64,000 nucleotides of DNA from an uncultured Eudoraea sp. (GCA_947258555.1 CAMYJF010000008.1:1-64000), one strand, 5' to 3'. Counted from the first letter of the stretch, positions 9,386 to 19,783 are shown. Numbers and translations: made by a program. Notes: a model not told the origin generated them from the letters alone.

Positions 9386-11410
9386 GTGCTTCTAAAATAC
9401 ATTCCGATCCGTTTAACCGCGGTGCTGATCCTGGGTATTTTACTCGGGAAGTACGTTGATATTCCTATTAACATCTCCTTATTCGTAATCACTTTTGGAT
9501 TGACTTTTTTATGGGTGACTTACAAGCAAAGGGATGGCCAAACTGCCTATTCCTTCGAGATAATAAGCCTGCTGTTGGTATTAGCACTTGGCGTCCTGAT
9601 CATCTGTCTTCATAAACCCAAAAACCAGCCATGGCATTATCTGAATCTCCAGGAGGAAGTGTCAGAAACGTATGCAATCAAGGTTGTGTCCATTTTACGC
9701 CCGGGAACATTTAATAATCGATACCTGGCTGCATTAATACCTGCTACAGAAAACAAAATGAGAGGCAAATTACTTCTTCATTCGCCGGACTCTATTCAAC
9801 TGAATATCGATGAAGAATTACTCCTTTGGAAACCCTGGAAACCTATCGACCCTCCTCTCAACCCCGGGCAATTCAATTATGCCAGATACATGGCCGATCA
9901 AGGTGTATTTGCCCGCATTGACCTCAAGCCCACAAATTTTGTAAGGCTTCCCAAGCCGGCGAAAACATGGAGGGGAAGGATAGGAAGGGCACGGGCGCAT
10001 CTCAGCAGGAAAATTAATGAGATGCCCTTAGAAGCAGATACTAAAGACATTATGCGAGCCATGTTACTCGGTCAGCGAAATACCTTAGATGCTACTTTAT
10101 ATGAAGAATATAAGGATGCCGGTGCCGTTCACCTTTTAGCCATTTCAGGCTTGCACGTGGGGATACTGGTGCTAATGCTGCAATTCATACTTGTCCCGCT
10201 GCGTCGCTTTTCACGTGGTGAGCACAAACAATTTGTAAGTATCGTATTATTTCTATGGGCCTACGCTGCTTTGGCAGGATTTACACCCAGTGTGGTAAGG
10301 GCAGTAACCATGTTCAGTTTTGTTACCTATGCCCTGGTCATAAAAAGGTCGGGCAACTCTTATAACATCATTGCCCTTTCGCTGTTTTTTATCCTTCTTG
10401 TTTTAGATCCTAATTTTTTGTTCCAGGCAGGATTCCAGATGAGCTATGCGGCTGTTCTGGCTATTCTCTGGTTATATCCAAAGTTGATCAGCCTTTGGCA
10501 TCCCAAATCAAAAATCCTGGGTTATTTCTGGCAGCTGCTGGCCGTAAGCATAAGTGCCCAGGTTGGCGTTTTGCCCATCAGCCTTTATTACTTTCATCAA
10601 TTTCCAGGATTGTTCTTTATCTCCAATCTACTGATAGTGCCCATGCTTGGTCTTGTCTTGGGCTTGGGCTTTCTGCTACTTGTCCTTAGTTTGATACAAA
10701 CTACTCCTGTCTTCCTTTTTAAGTTTTATGATCAGTTGCTCATCGCGATGAATACAATAGTGCAATGGGTCGCCCAACAGGAAAACTTCATTTTAAGGGA
10801 TATCCCATTTGATGGTGTTCAGGTCTTTTTAAGTTATAGCATTCTTATTTTGCTGATTGCTGCCATCGAGTATCGAAAAACCAAATTTGTCTGGATCACG
10901 GGCTGTAGCATTCTCCTCTTTCAAGTCTGGGCATTCAGGCAAAAGCTGCATGTGCAAAACAGGTCGGAACTCATACTCTACCATCAGGTAGCCCAGACGC
11001 TGTTAGTTGAAGAATATGCAGAGCAGGCACACGTATTTATCAGAAAAAAAGGGGATGCTTACAGTGCCTCTATATTGCAAAACGCCGCTGTCCACAATAG
11101 GATCAAAGAGATGGAGGTCAAGCCTTTGGAAAATTCCTATGTTTGGAAAGGAAAGCACATTCTACTGGTAGATAAAACAGGGATCCATTACACATTTCCA
11201 AACGAAATTGATTTTCTGATCCTGACGGATAACCCAAAGGTTAATCTGGATAGGGTACTAACATTACATCCTCATGCCAGGATCATTGCAGATGGCAGTA
11301 ATTATACATTTCTGATCGATACCTGGCGTGCGAGTTGCTCAAAAGCAAAACGCCCTTTTCACTATACTGGCGAAAAAGGCGCTTATTATTTTGAAAAAAA
11401 TATTCTTTAA
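9386..11410 (+). CDS. comEC: ComEC/Rec2 family DNA-uptake channel protein
   Basis: This polytopic membrane protein (674 residues) is expected to carry single-stranded DNA across the inner membrane during natural transformation. An N-terminal DUF4131-type region with three hydrophobic segments and an OB-like soluble part (to about residue 190) is followed by the Competence domain, with L-L-A-I-S-G-L-H-V-G near 250 and a long series of membrane segments to about 500. The C-terminal 170 residues resemble the metallo-beta-lactamase-like part but show no H-x-H-x-D-H zinc motif. It starts with GTG three bases after the C40 gene. Its TAA overlaps the TAA of the convergent transporter within the palindrome TTAA. 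Confidence 0.92.
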   Translation: MLLKYIPIRLTAVLILGILLGKYVDIPINISLFVITFGLTFLWVTYKQRDGQTAYSFEIISLLLVLALGVLIICLHKPKNQPWHYLNLQEEVSETYAIKVVSILRPGTFNNRYLAALIPATENKMRGKLLLHSPDSIQLNIDEELLLWKPWKPIDPPLNPGQFNYARYMADQGVFARIDLKPTNFVRLPKPAKTWRGRIGRARAHLSRKINEMPLEADTKDIMRAMLLGQRNTLDATLYEEYKDAGAVHLLAISGLHVGILVLMLQFILVPLRRFSRGEHKQFVSIVLFLWAYAALAGFTPSVVRAVTMFSFVTYALVIKRSGNSYNIIALSLFFILLVLDPNFLFQAGFQMSYAAVLAILWLYPKLISLWHPKSKILGYFWQLLAVSISAQVGVLPISLYYFHQFPGLFFISNLLIVPMLGLVLGLGFLLLVLSLIQTTPVFLFKFYDQLLIAMNTIVQWVAQQENFILRDIPFDGVQVFLSYSILILLIAAIEYRKTKFVWITGCSILLFQVWAFRQKLHVQNRSELILYHQVAQTLLVEEYAEQAHVFIRKKGDAYSASILQNAAVHNRIKEMEVKPLENSYVWKGKHILLVDKTGIHYTFPNEIDFLILTDNPKVNLDRVLTLHPHARIIADGSNYTFLIDTWRASCSKAKRPFHYTGEKGAYYFEKNIL

Positions 11411-12939
11411 TGAACGTTCCCCATCAATCTTTTCATCAGAGGTGATGTAACCAGGACAATAACTCCGGCCCCAAGCGCGTACTTGGCGATCAGCATAAAC
11501 CCATCCGTATACACGTCCAAGGTTTCCAATCCGCCTACATTTACATCCGTACTTTCAATAGACAATTGCTTCCCAATAAATCCAACCACCTGGAAGGCAA
11601 AAGCTGAGGATAAGAACCAAACCCCCATCATAAAAGCGACGATACGTTTTGGTGACAGATCCGTGATCTTAGACAGACCTACGGGCGACATAAAGAGTTC
11701 TCCTACTGAAAGCAAGAAATACATTAATAGTAAGTATGCAAAGGGAACCATACCATCGGCATCAGCGCTTCCTTTACTAATAGCGAGGATATAAAAGCTG
11801 ATTCCTGCAAATACCAATCCGAGTCCAAATTTATACGGCGTGCGCGGATTGAGTCCTTTTTTAGACAGGTAGGTAAATAGTATGGAGATCGGTATAGACA
11901 AAATGATGATAAATACCGGATTAATCGAATTCGTTTGAGCTGCATCAACAAGGAATAGATCCACGTTCCGATCTGCAAATAAGGTGATCACACTACCTGA
12001 AAGTTCATGGAACCCCCAAAATATCGTCATGAAGAAAGTGATCAATACTGCCATAAACAACTTCTTGCGTTCATCTAGGGTGGCCTTGAACATAATATAG
12101 GCCAGGTAGCCTAAAATGGTAATTCCAATCAGATAGAATATGACATTCACAATATTCAGGTCCGCAAAGAAACTTCCTTCCGAACCCAAAGGATGGTAGG
12201 AAGATAGAAGTATGGCAACTATCGGAGCAGCGATAAAAGCCAAGACAGGCACCAATACTTTTTGTTTCACTCCAACAACCTTCCTATCCAATACGGTATC
12301 ATTCGGTGCCATTCCTTTGTTGCCAAAGACATTTTTCTTGATCCCACTCCAAAAGAAGAGCAATCCTATAATCATCCCAATACCTGCCAGTCCGAATCCG
12401 TAATGCCAGCCATATTCACGTCCCAGCCATCCACAGAGGAGGGGTGAAACAAAGGCACCGATATTGATCCCCATATAAAAGATCACAAAACCCGAATCCT
12501 TTCTTGGATCTCCATCTTTGTACAGCGATCCTACGAAAGTGGATATATTGGGTTTGAAAAATCCATTCCCAACAACGATCAAGGCAAGGGCCAGATAGAA
12601 AGTAACATCATGCTCTATGGCCAGGGTAAAATGTCCCAACGCCATAAGGATACCACCCAGGAATATTGAACGCCGCATTCCCAGGATCGTATCGGAAATA
12701 CGACCACCAATTACGGTAGAAGCATAGACCAGGGAGCCATAAGCTGAATATACCGCAGCTGCAGCATAATCCCGCTGCATAAGGGCTTCAAAGACGACAT
12801 TGACCATGTATAACGTGAGCAAGGCACGCATACCGTAGAAACTGAATCGTTCCCATAATTCGGCAAAAAAGAGATAGAAGAGGCCTTTAGGGTGTCCCCA
12901 AATTTGTTGCTCTTCCGTTGTCGTGACATTAGATTCCAT
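11407..12939 (-). CDS. Proton-dependent oligopeptide transporter (POT/PTR2 family)
   Basis: This 510-residue MFS-type inner-membrane symporter takes up di- and tripeptides. The POT signature E-L-W-E-R-F-S-F-Y-G (ExxERFxYY type) is at about residues 26-35, followed by about twelve membrane segments. The F-Y-M-G-I-N-I-G-A-F-V-S-P-L motif near 153-166 matches the PTR2 signature. It lies 24 bases downstream of a secreted DPP IV-type peptidase and is probably cotranscribed with it, so the pair would cut peptides outside and import the products. Its stop overlaps the comEC stop. Confidence 0.93.
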   Translation of the reverse strand: MESNVTTTEEQQIWGHPKGLFYLFFAELWERFSFYGMRALLTLYMVNVVFEALMQRDYAAAAVYSAYGSLVYASTVIGGRISDTILGMRRSIFLGGILMALGHFTLAIEHDVTFYLALALIVVGNGFFKPNISTFVGSLYKDGDPRKDSGFVIFYMGINIGAFVSPLLCGWLGREYGWHYGFGLAGIGMIIGLLFFWSGIKKNVFGNKGMAPNDTVLDRKVVGVKQKVLVPVLAFIAAPIVAILLSSYHPLGSEGSFFADLNIVNVIFYLIGITILGYLAYIMFKATLDERKKLFMAVLITFFMTIFWGFHELSGSVITLFADRNVDLFLVDAAQTNSINPVFIIILSIPISILFTYLSKKGLNPRTPYKFGLGLVFAGISFYILAISKGSADADGMVPFAYLLLMYFLLSVGELFMSPVGLSKITDLSPKRIVAFMMGVWFLSSAFAFQVVGFIGKQLSIESTDVNVGGLETLDVYTDGFMLIAKYALGAGVIVLVTSPLMKRLMGNVH

Positions 12940-12963
12940 ATTGAGTCAGATTAGTTGGTGTTA

Positions 12964-15186
12964 TTATCCTTTAATTGGTTTTTCTTTTGGCATTTGAACT
13001 TCGGGCTCAACCTTAAAGCTTTCATCCACAAAATGTGTCATCTTGGTAAATAAATGAAGCCTTGCTTGCCCGCCTCGTATGCTGTGTGCTTTATCCGGGT
13101 AGATGGCCCAGTCGAATTCCTTATTGGCCTGTATCAATGCTTCTACCATTCGGGTTGTATTCTGTACATGAACATTATCATCTCCGGAGCCATGAACCAG
13201 CAAGTAGTTCCCTTTTAAAAGTTCGGGGTAGTTCAACGGTGAGTTATCATCGTAACCGGAGGCATTTTCCTGTGGTGTTTGCATATAACGCTCCGTATAT
13301 ATGGTATCGTAGAAGCGCCAGCTTGTGACAGGTGCTACAGCAATGGCCATTTCAAATACCTCATTCCCTTTTAAGATACAATTCGTAGACATAAAACCGC
13401 CATAGCTCCATCCCCAAATACCCGTCCGATCTTCGTCGATATAGGGGAGCTTACTTAATTCTTCAGCAGCTGCGATCTGGTCTTCAACTTCATACTTTCC
13501 CAGTTCCTTCTGAGTTACCTTTTTAAAATCCCTTCCCTTAAGGCCCGTTCCCCTGCCATCTACACAAGCGATCACATATCCCTTAGAGGCCAGCAATTGA
13601 TGCCAATAGTCATTAGTCCCTAACCAACGGTCGGCCACTTGTTGTGAGCCAGGCCCGCTGTATTGGAACATGAATAATGGGTATTGTTTATTGGGATCAA
13701 AGTTCGCCGGTTTGATCATATACATGTTTAATTCGTTCCCGTTTACATCAATAGTTGAGAATTCTTTTGGAACTAATTCATAGCCCGTCAATTTTTGCCG
13801 AAGCCCTGCATTGTTCTCTATGGTTCGAACGATCTTGCCTTTTTTGGCTTCATGCAGTTGGTAGGAAGGAGGTGATGTGGCACTAGAATGTGTGTTGATG
13901 AAATAAGCAAAGGAGGAACTAAAGGAAGCACTACTCGTGCCCTGCTCATCTGTAAGTCTTGTTTTTCGTTTGCCATCGACAGAAATGCTATATACATCCC
14001 TTTGTGTGGAATGTCTTTCTGAAGATTGATAAAAGATTCGTTTGGCCTCAGGATCATAACCGTAGTAACCGGTTACTTCCCAGGGACCTTTGGTTAATTG
14101 TTTCTTCTCCTTCCCATCTTTGGAATAGATGTATATATGGTTATTTCCACTGGCTTCGCTGGTCCAGATAAAGTCATCATTAGGCAGAAAAGTGAGGTCA
14201 TTTGTGATATCAATATAGGCATCCTCCCTTTCTTCCATGATCAAATCGACATCGCCATTAGCGGCATCGACTCCATAAAACTGCAGCTGGTTTTGATACC
14301 GGTTTAACAACTGGACAGTCAGCCTGTCTTTATCATTCATCCATTTTATTCGCGGAATGTAATAGGCATCACCCAGATCGATATCCGATCTCTGTTCTGA
14401 TCTCAGATCGTAGATATGCAGAGAAACTTTTGCATTGGCCTCTCCGGCCTTAGGGTATTTAAATACTTGTTGGTCCGGGTAGAGTCCGGTGCCATACATA
14501 TCCATTGAAAATTCAGGTACTTCCTGTTCATCAAATCGCAAAAAGGCAAGGCGTGTCCCATCTGAATTCCAGTCAAAGGCCCTTACAAATGCAAATTCCT
14601 CTTCATATACCCAATCGGTGATCCCGTTAATAATTGCATTGATCTTTCCATCACTCGTGAGCTGTTTTGTGCGTACGCTTTCTAAGTCCTTTACATAGAT
14701 ATTATTTTCCCATACATAGGCGATCTTAGATCCATCAGGCGATAAAAAAGGTTCCTGTATTTTCTCATTCGCAACGTTCATGATCCCACGGGATTCCAGA
14801 GATACCACATAATACACCCCTTTTCGGGAGCGCCTGTATATCTTATCTACTTCGGTTGCCAAAAGCACTTTAGATTCATCATCGCTAAAGGAATATGAAG
14901 TGAAATATGGAACATTGGGCATTTCCGAAGACACCAATGTTTCGATCAATTCTGAAGTCTTGTAATCGTACATTTCTATACTACTGGTTTTGGTCTCATC
15001 ATTCGTCTTTAGTACGGTATAGTGGAGTCCGTCGTTCATGGATCGAAGGACTTGCATACTCTTTGGACTAAAACTTCCATCCCAGATCTCTTCCAGAGTG
15101 ATCTGTTTTTGCTGTGCGTTTATGGTAAGGGTGATACAAATCAAGAAGATGACTTGCAAGGGGCGGATAAAGATATGTTTCGTCAT
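12964..15186 (-). CDS. Dipeptidyl-peptidase IV-type S9 serine peptidase, secreted
   Basis: The protein has 740 residues with a signal peptide ending near N-A-Q-Q. It has a long N-terminal beta-propeller (DPPIV_N) and a C-terminal alpha/beta-hydrolase domain. The catalytic triad is visible: Ser594 in G-W-S-Y-G-G, Asp669 in G-S-G-D-D-N-V-H and His701 in D-K-A-H-S-I-R. The family removes X-Pro or X-Ala dipeptides from the N-terminus of peptides. The double Glu of the DPP IV N-terminus-anchoring motif appears as D-W-V-Y-E-E-E-F near 205-212. It is first in an operon with the POT transporter. Confidence 0.93.
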   Translation of the reverse strand: MTKHIFIRPLQVIFLICITLTINAQQKQITLEEIWDGSFSPKSMQVLRSMNDGLHYTVLKTNDETKTSSIEMYDYKTSELIETLVSSEMPNVPYFTSYSFSDDESKVLLATEVDKIYRRSRKGVYYVVSLESRGIMNVANEKIQEPFLSPDGSKIAYVWENNIYVKDLESVRTKQLTSDGKINAIINGITDWVYEEEFAFVRAFDWNSDGTRLAFLRFDEQEVPEFSMDMYGTGLYPDQQVFKYPKAGEANAKVSLHIYDLRSEQRSDIDLGDAYYIPRIKWMNDKDRLTVQLLNRYQNQLQFYGVDAANGDVDLIMEEREDAYIDITNDLTFLPNDDFIWTSEASGNNHIYIYSKDGKEKKQLTKGPWEVTGYYGYDPEAKRIFYQSSERHSTQRDVYSISVDGKRKTRLTDEQGTSSASFSSSFAYFINTHSSATSPPSYQLHEAKKGKIVRTIENNAGLRQKLTGYELVPKEFSTIDVNGNELNMYMIKPANFDPNKQYPLFMFQYSGPGSQQVADRWLGTNDYWHQLLASKGYVIACVDGRGTGLKGRDFKKVTQKELGKYEVEDQIAAAEELSKLPYIDEDRTGIWGWSYGGFMSTNCILKGNEVFEMAIAVAPVTSWRFYDTIYTERYMQTPQENASGYDDNSPLNYPELLKGNYLLVHGSGDDNVHVQNTTRMVEALIQANKEFDWAIYPDKAHSIRGGQARLHLFTKMTHFVDESFKVEPEVQMPKEKPIKG

Positions 15187-15340
15187 AGTGGTATAAAAAC
15201 CTCCAAGTTTACTAATATTTTCGCTAAAATGGCGTATTCCGCTTGATTTTAACCGAATTCAAATACCATAAATCAACCTCTTTTGACAAAAGTGAAATAC
15301 AGGGCGAATCCGTATCTTTAGCCCCATTAACAATGGGCGA

Positions 15341-16657
15341 ATGACAGCACGAATCGACGGATTTTCAAAACTCTCCAAGGTAGACAAAATTGATTGGATC
15401 GTCTCCAATTTCACCCATGATCCTGAGGGCTTCAAGAAGCTTCTCGAGCAATATTGGAATGATGATACGGAATTGCAGCGTATCCATGACGAATTTGCCG
15501 AGAACACTATCTCCAATTTTTATCTCCCCCTGGGCATTGCGCCTAACTTCCTGATCAACGGTATAATATATGCCATACCCATGGCCGTAGAGGAAAGTTC
15601 CGTGGTGGCCGCAGCAAGCAAAGCAGCTAAGTACTGGGGAGACAGAGGCGGGTTCAAAGCCGAGGTGTTGCGTACTGAAAAAGTGGGGCAGGTCCATTTT
15701 ACATTTAGCGGGGATGCTTCCTGGTTAGAAGATGCCTTCCTTGACCTAAAGCCAAAATTGATACAGGATCTGAAACCCATCATGCGCAATATGGAAGCAC
15801 GCGGCGGAGGGTTGTTGGAACTTGAATTGCGAAATAAGACCGACTTGCTGGAAGATTACTTTCAATTGCACGCCACATTCGAGACAAAAGATGCCATGGG
15901 GGCTAATTTTATCAATAGTTGCCTGGAGCAAATAGCTGCGACCTGGGAAGAAGAAATAGTTGCACGTAAATACCCGGGTGAAGCACATCCTCATACGGAG
16001 ATCGTCATGAGTATATTAAGCAATTACGTGCCGGATTGTCTAGTTCGGGCCGAAGTGAGCTGCCCAGTAAGCGAATTGGATGAAGATGCTCTGGACGCCG
16101 ATCTGTTCGCCAGGAAAATGATACAGGCAGTTAACATTGCCCAGGTAGAACCTTTTAGGGCAGTAACTCATAACAAGGGCATCATGAACGGGGTAGACGC
16201 CGTGGTCCTGGCCACAGGAAATGATTTCCGCGCTATTGAAGCTGGCGTTCATGCCTATGCGGCAAGAGAAGGCAGTTATAAAGGATTGACCGAAGCCTGG
16301 ATTGAAGAAGGACAATTTACCTTACGTGTGGATCTTCCACTAGCCCTGGGTACTGTAGGCGGGCTTACCCGTTTGCATCCCTTAGTGCGTTTTTCTATGG
16401 AAGTGCTGGGTCAACCCTCAGCTAAAGAATTAATGGAACTGGTTGCTGTCGCCGGACTGGCACAGAATTTTGCAGCCCTCCGTTCCCTGGTCACAACGGG
16501 AATCCAACAAGGACATATGAAGATGCACTTGCTTAATATTCTCAATCAGCTTGGGGCATCCTCCTCAGAAAAAGAAAAAGTTGTAGCCCATTTCAAAACT
16601 GCAACTGTGAGTTTTAGTGCTGCTCAGGAAGTGTTGGAACAAATCAGGCAATCCTAA
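15341..16657 (+). CDS. mvaA: Hydroxymethylglutaryl-CoA reductase, class II type
   Basis: It interconverts HMG-CoA and mevalonate with NAD(P)H. The 438-residue length and motifs fit class II enzymes: E-E-S-S-V-V-A-A near 84-91, catalytic Lys in H-N-K-G-I-M-N-G near 279, Asp in T-G-N-D-F-R-A near 295 and the C-terminal G-H-M-K-M-H near 391-396. Context argues for biosynthesis rather than mevalonate catabolism: a GHMP kinase gene follows directly and mvk and mvaD occur 40 kb on. A TATCTTTA box ends 20 bases before the ATG and an inverted CCCATT/AATGGG lies in the leader. Confidence 0.93.
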   Translation: MTARIDGFSKLSKVDKIDWIVSNFTHDPEGFKKLLEQYWNDDTELQRIHDEFAENTISNFYLPLGIAPNFLINGIIYAIPMAVEESSVVAAASKAAKYWGDRGGFKAEVLRTEKVGQVHFTFSGDASWLEDAFLDLKPKLIQDLKPIMRNMEARGGGLLELELRNKTDLLEDYFQLHATFETKDAMGANFINSCLEQIAATWEEEIVARKYPGEAHPHTEIVMSILSNYVPDCLVRAEVSCPVSELDEDALDADLFARKMIQAVNIAQVEPFRAVTHNKGIMNGVDAVVLATGNDFRAIEAGVHAYAAREGSYKGLTEAWIEEGQFTLRVDLPLALGTVGGLTRLHPLVRFSMEVLGQPSAKELMELVAVAGLAQNFAALRSLVTTGIQQGHMKMHLLNILNQLGASSSEKEKVVAHFKTATVSFSAAQEVLEQIRQS

Positions 16658-17587
16658 ATGAAGCGCTTCTACAGTCATGGAAAATTATTACTGACAGGCG
16701 AATATGCCATACTGGATGGTGCACCAGGACTAGCCCTTCCAACAAAATTAGGCCAGTCATTGACCGTTGAAAAAAGAGATGGCAATGAACTTCATTGGAA
16801 AAGCCTTGACGAGGAGGATAAGACATGGTTTGAAGCGGTATTTACCCTGGATCCCCAAAATAAAATTCAATTCTCATCCCTTAATCCACCCAGTAAAAGC
16901 TCAGAAGAAACGGCTGGAGTTCTGGCATTGATCCTTGAAAAGGCCATTGCCTTAAACCCATCCTTCGCAGAAGTTATCTCAGAGGTGATGATCACGACCA
17001 AACTGGAGTTTAAGAGGGCTTGGGGCTTGGGATCATCTTCTACACTAATCAGCAATATCGCCCAATGGGCTGAGGTAGATCCATTTTCACTCCTGTTCCA
17101 AACCATGGGAGGAAGCGGTTATGATATTGCATGTGCACAGGCCGAAGGGCCCATTTTATATCAGTTGGAAAATGAGGAACCCATAATTGAGCATGTAAGG
17201 TTTGAGCCTACATTTACCAGGGAAATCTACTTTGTCTATTTAAATAAAAAGCGACGAAGTGCAGATGCCATTGATCAATATCGCAAGGTAAAGGGCATAT
17301 CGACCGAACTAATAGATAGCATTAGTTCCCTGACAAGAAAGATCTTAGAATGCAAGGATCGCCAACTATTTGAAGCCTTGCTGTTGGAACACGAACGGCT
17401 GCTTAGCCAGTCACTTAAAATACCGACGGTACAAGAAGCCTTGTTCCCGGAATATCCCGGGACGATAAAAAGCCTGGGGGCATGGGGTGGCGATTTTGTG
17501 CTAGTTACTGCCGAATCAGATCCCAGGGAATACTTCAAAAAAAAGGGGTTTACCGTAGTAATCCCCTATTCTGATCTAATCCTTTAA
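16658..17587 (+). CDS. GYDIA-family GHMP kinase, candidate phosphomevalonate kinase
   Basis: This small-molecule kinase of the GHMP fold has 309 residues. Visible motifs are an N-terminal H-G-K-L-L-L-T-G-E-Y-A-I-L substrate loop (7-19), the ATP-binding loop W-G-L-G-S-S-S-T near 122-129, and G-G-S-G-Y-D-I-A near 151-158, which gives the family its informal name. It begins at the base right after the HMG-CoA reductase stop. From memory, fungal phosphomevalonate kinase has a similar G-S-G-F-D-V-A-A segment. That likeness and the operon suggest the phosphomevalonate kinase step, but substrate assignment is inference. The end is five bases from the stop of the convergent ppiD gene. Confidence 0.85.
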   Translation: MKRFYSHGKLLLTGEYAILDGAPGLALPTKLGQSLTVEKRDGNELHWKSLDEEDKTWFEAVFTLDPQNKIQFSSLNPPSKSSEETAGVLALILEKAIALNPSFAEVISEVMITTKLEFKRAWGLGSSSTLISNIAQWAEVDPFSLLFQTMGGSGYDIACAQAEGPILYQLENEEPIIEHVRFEPTFTREIYFVYLNKKRRSADAIDQYRKVKGISTELIDSISSLTRKILECKDRQLFEALLLEHERLLSQSLKIPTVQEALFPEYPGTIKSLGAWGGDFVLVTAESDPREYFKKKGFTVVIPYSDLIL

Positions 17588-17592
17588 TTTCT

Positions 17593-19710
17593 TTAATAGA
17601 AAACCGAGCGGTTGTCTTCGATCTCAGCTTTCTCTTTCAAGGCGTTATAGACAGCCGTATTAACCCGGGTAGAATTTGAAGTACCCAGGGTATTTGCATA
17701 GGTGGCATAATTTTCCAGGTCCGGGGCTACTTCCTTTTTCGTAACCTCGATCATGAAGATCCCCGTTTCTCCTTTAATGAGTCCGGATGTTCCTCCCTGA
17801 TCCAACCCAAATGCAGATCCTACAACCAGGGGTTCTCTACCCGCTCCGGCTATAGTTGGTGCTTTCACCGTCAAAGCCGTTGCCGTAGAGATTACGGTAT
17901 TATTAGCCGATGCAAGATCTTCTAAGGATTTGCCTGCATTCGCCATCATGATCTGTTCGGCTTTCTTATCCTTACGTATCTGTGGTAATACGGTCGCAGA
18001 GGCATCCTCCACCGCCATAACACCTTCTCTATATTTAGCAGTTAATTGAACAACGGCATAGCCATTGTTAATATTAAATCTTCTAATATCCCCTACTTCT
18101 GTATCATCGTTGAAAGCCCACTGGACAATATTCCTTTGAGTAGATAAGCCAGGAAGATTTTCATCCATAGCTTTGATCTGGTTTACAGGACGAATAATAT
18201 ATTCACTTTCTCTAGCCACATCGGTAAATGCTTTATCGCCATCTATTGTGGCCATTTCAAACTTGGTAGCATCAGTAAACAATGTGTTGATCGTTTGCTC
18301 AGAAGGCTCTATCTCCCTGCTAAGGGTAGCGATCTTTACCAAGTCTTGCTTCTCCATTACCTTCACAATGTGATATCCGAATTCTGTTTCCACTATACCA
18401 ACATAGCCAACCCGATTTCCAAAAGCAAAGTCATTGAACTTTGGTGTCATGATCCCTTCCTGGAAAAATCCCAGATCCCCACCTTGAGGGGCGGAAGGTC
18501 CGTCTGAATTGTTTCGGGCAAGTTCCGCAAAATCTGTATCCGATTTAAGTGCTTCAGCCAGCACTTCGTTAGCCTTAGCCTCAGCATCTTCTTTGGAGCG
18601 TGTTATAGAAGGGTCTACCCTTTCAGCCCCGGCATAAGCCAGTAAAATATGACTGGCTTTTACAGACCCATTCGATTTTTTGTCGATCATCTTCGAAACC
18701 TTAAATGCATTGGCATATTTATAAGGTCCGAATAGTTCACCGATGTTCAGTGCCATCAAAGAATCGGCAAATTGGGTCGGCAACTCAGATTTAGCTTTAA
18801 ATATGGTATCGAATTTTGTATCAGAATTTCGGGCCAAAAAGGTTTCTACATCTGTTGTATTCCTAAAACCTGGAATAGTATCTGTCGTGTCACTTTCTTC
18901 AAGATACTCTACCGTATCTCCTAGCAATTTTTTAATCGATTCCTGAATTGCCGCTTCGTCTTCAACCGAAGGCTTTTCTTCGAAATAAACGAATTGAATA
19001 TCACGGGCTTCCTCTTGTTTATACTCTTCTTTACGATCATTGATATATGCAGCGATCTCATCTTTGGTCACTACGATCGTACTATCTGCAATGGAAGTAT
19101 ATGGTACACGCACATAACGCAGATCTACCTTGTCATTCGCAAGTTTATATTCCCACTCCCCTTCTTTTAAGGTAGCCCCTACGCCTGCTTTGATGTAGTT
19201 TAAATACGTCTGTTCTTTGGCACTTTGAACAATAGATGCTTCATCCTGTAACCAATCGTCGTATTGCGTAGGTGCATTTGCGCGCATTTCTGCAATGAAG
19301 TCCCGAAATCTGTTCTCATCAAAAAGTCCGTTTTCATCCTGAAACTGAGGATTTTGAGAAAGGCCTGGGCTATTTTTGATCACATCAATGATCTGGTTTC
19401 CTTCTATTGAGATCCCCAGCCTATTGATCTGTTGTCCCAGGATCGTATTCCGTTCCATCTGGCTCCAAATGCTATTTACCAATTGCATGGAAGAAGTGCC
19501 ACGGGATAACCTTGATGCACGTTCTATACGTTTACGAAATTCATCAATAGATACCTCTTCTCCATTGATCTCTGCGACAGAGGAACCTGTTTTAGCACCT
19601 CCCGCATCATTCCCGGTAAAAATACCGGAGACCACGAAAGCAAAAAGGGCCATACCAATGATCAGGATCAGTACTGTTGTACGTTTTCGAATGTTCTCTA
19701 AAATTGCCAT
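17593..19710 (-). CDS. ppiD: PpiD/SurA-type peptidyl-prolyl isomerase, membrane-anchored
   Basis: This periplasmic folding factor is anchored by one N-terminal membrane segment (about 12-30) and has 705 residues. A SurA_N-type chaperone region follows (E-I-N-G-E-E-V-S-I-D-E-F-R near 45-58), then a parvulin PpiC domain near 345-460 with K-A-S-H-I-L-L-A-Y, G-P-S-A-P-Q-G-G-D-L-G-F and G-Y-H-I-V-K-V. The remaining C-terminal part resembles a second, degenerate rotamase-like domain. It is the last gene of a long minus-strand envelope operon, which suits a role in outer-membrane protein folding. Confidence 0.9.
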   Translation of the reverse strand: MAILENIRKRTTVLILIIGMALFAFVVSGIFTGNDAGGAKTGSSVAEINGEEVSIDEFRKRIERASRLSRGTSSMQLVNSIWSQMERNTILGQQINRLGISIEGNQIIDVIKNSPGLSQNPQFQDENGLFDENRFRDFIAEMRANAPTQYDDWLQDEASIVQSAKEQTYLNYIKAGVGATLKEGEWEYKLANDKVDLRYVRVPYTSIADSTIVVTKDEIAAYINDRKEEYKQEEARDIQFVYFEEKPSVEDEAAIQESIKKLLGDTVEYLEESDTTDTIPGFRNTTDVETFLARNSDTKFDTIFKAKSELPTQFADSLMALNIGELFGPYKYANAFKVSKMIDKKSNGSVKASHILLAYAGAERVDPSITRSKEDAEAKANEVLAEALKSDTDFAELARNNSDGPSAPQGGDLGFFQEGIMTPKFNDFAFGNRVGYVGIVETEFGYHIVKVMEKQDLVKIATLSREIEPSEQTINTLFTDATKFEMATIDGDKAFTDVARESEYIIRPVNQIKAMDENLPGLSTQRNIVQWAFNDDTEVGDIRRFNINNGYAVVQLTAKYREGVMAVEDASATVLPQIRKDKKAEQIMMANAGKSLEDLASANNTVISTATALTVKAPTIAGAGREPLVVGSAFGLDQGGTSGLIKGETGIFMIEVTKKEVAPDLENYATYANTLGTSNSTRVNTAVYNALKEKAEIEDNRSVFY

Positions 19711-19783
19711 GCGCTGCGTATTTTATTGAGTTCGCGAAATTAAGGTTTTCTGTTGGCTATTTAAAATTTGAAGGGCGAAAAGA

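Noticed and set aside
9386-11410. ComEC as damaged because it lacks the zinc motif in its C-terminal part
   Set aside because: The frame is intact and a degenerate C-terminal domain is, as far as I recall, common in Bacteroidota ComEC proteins.
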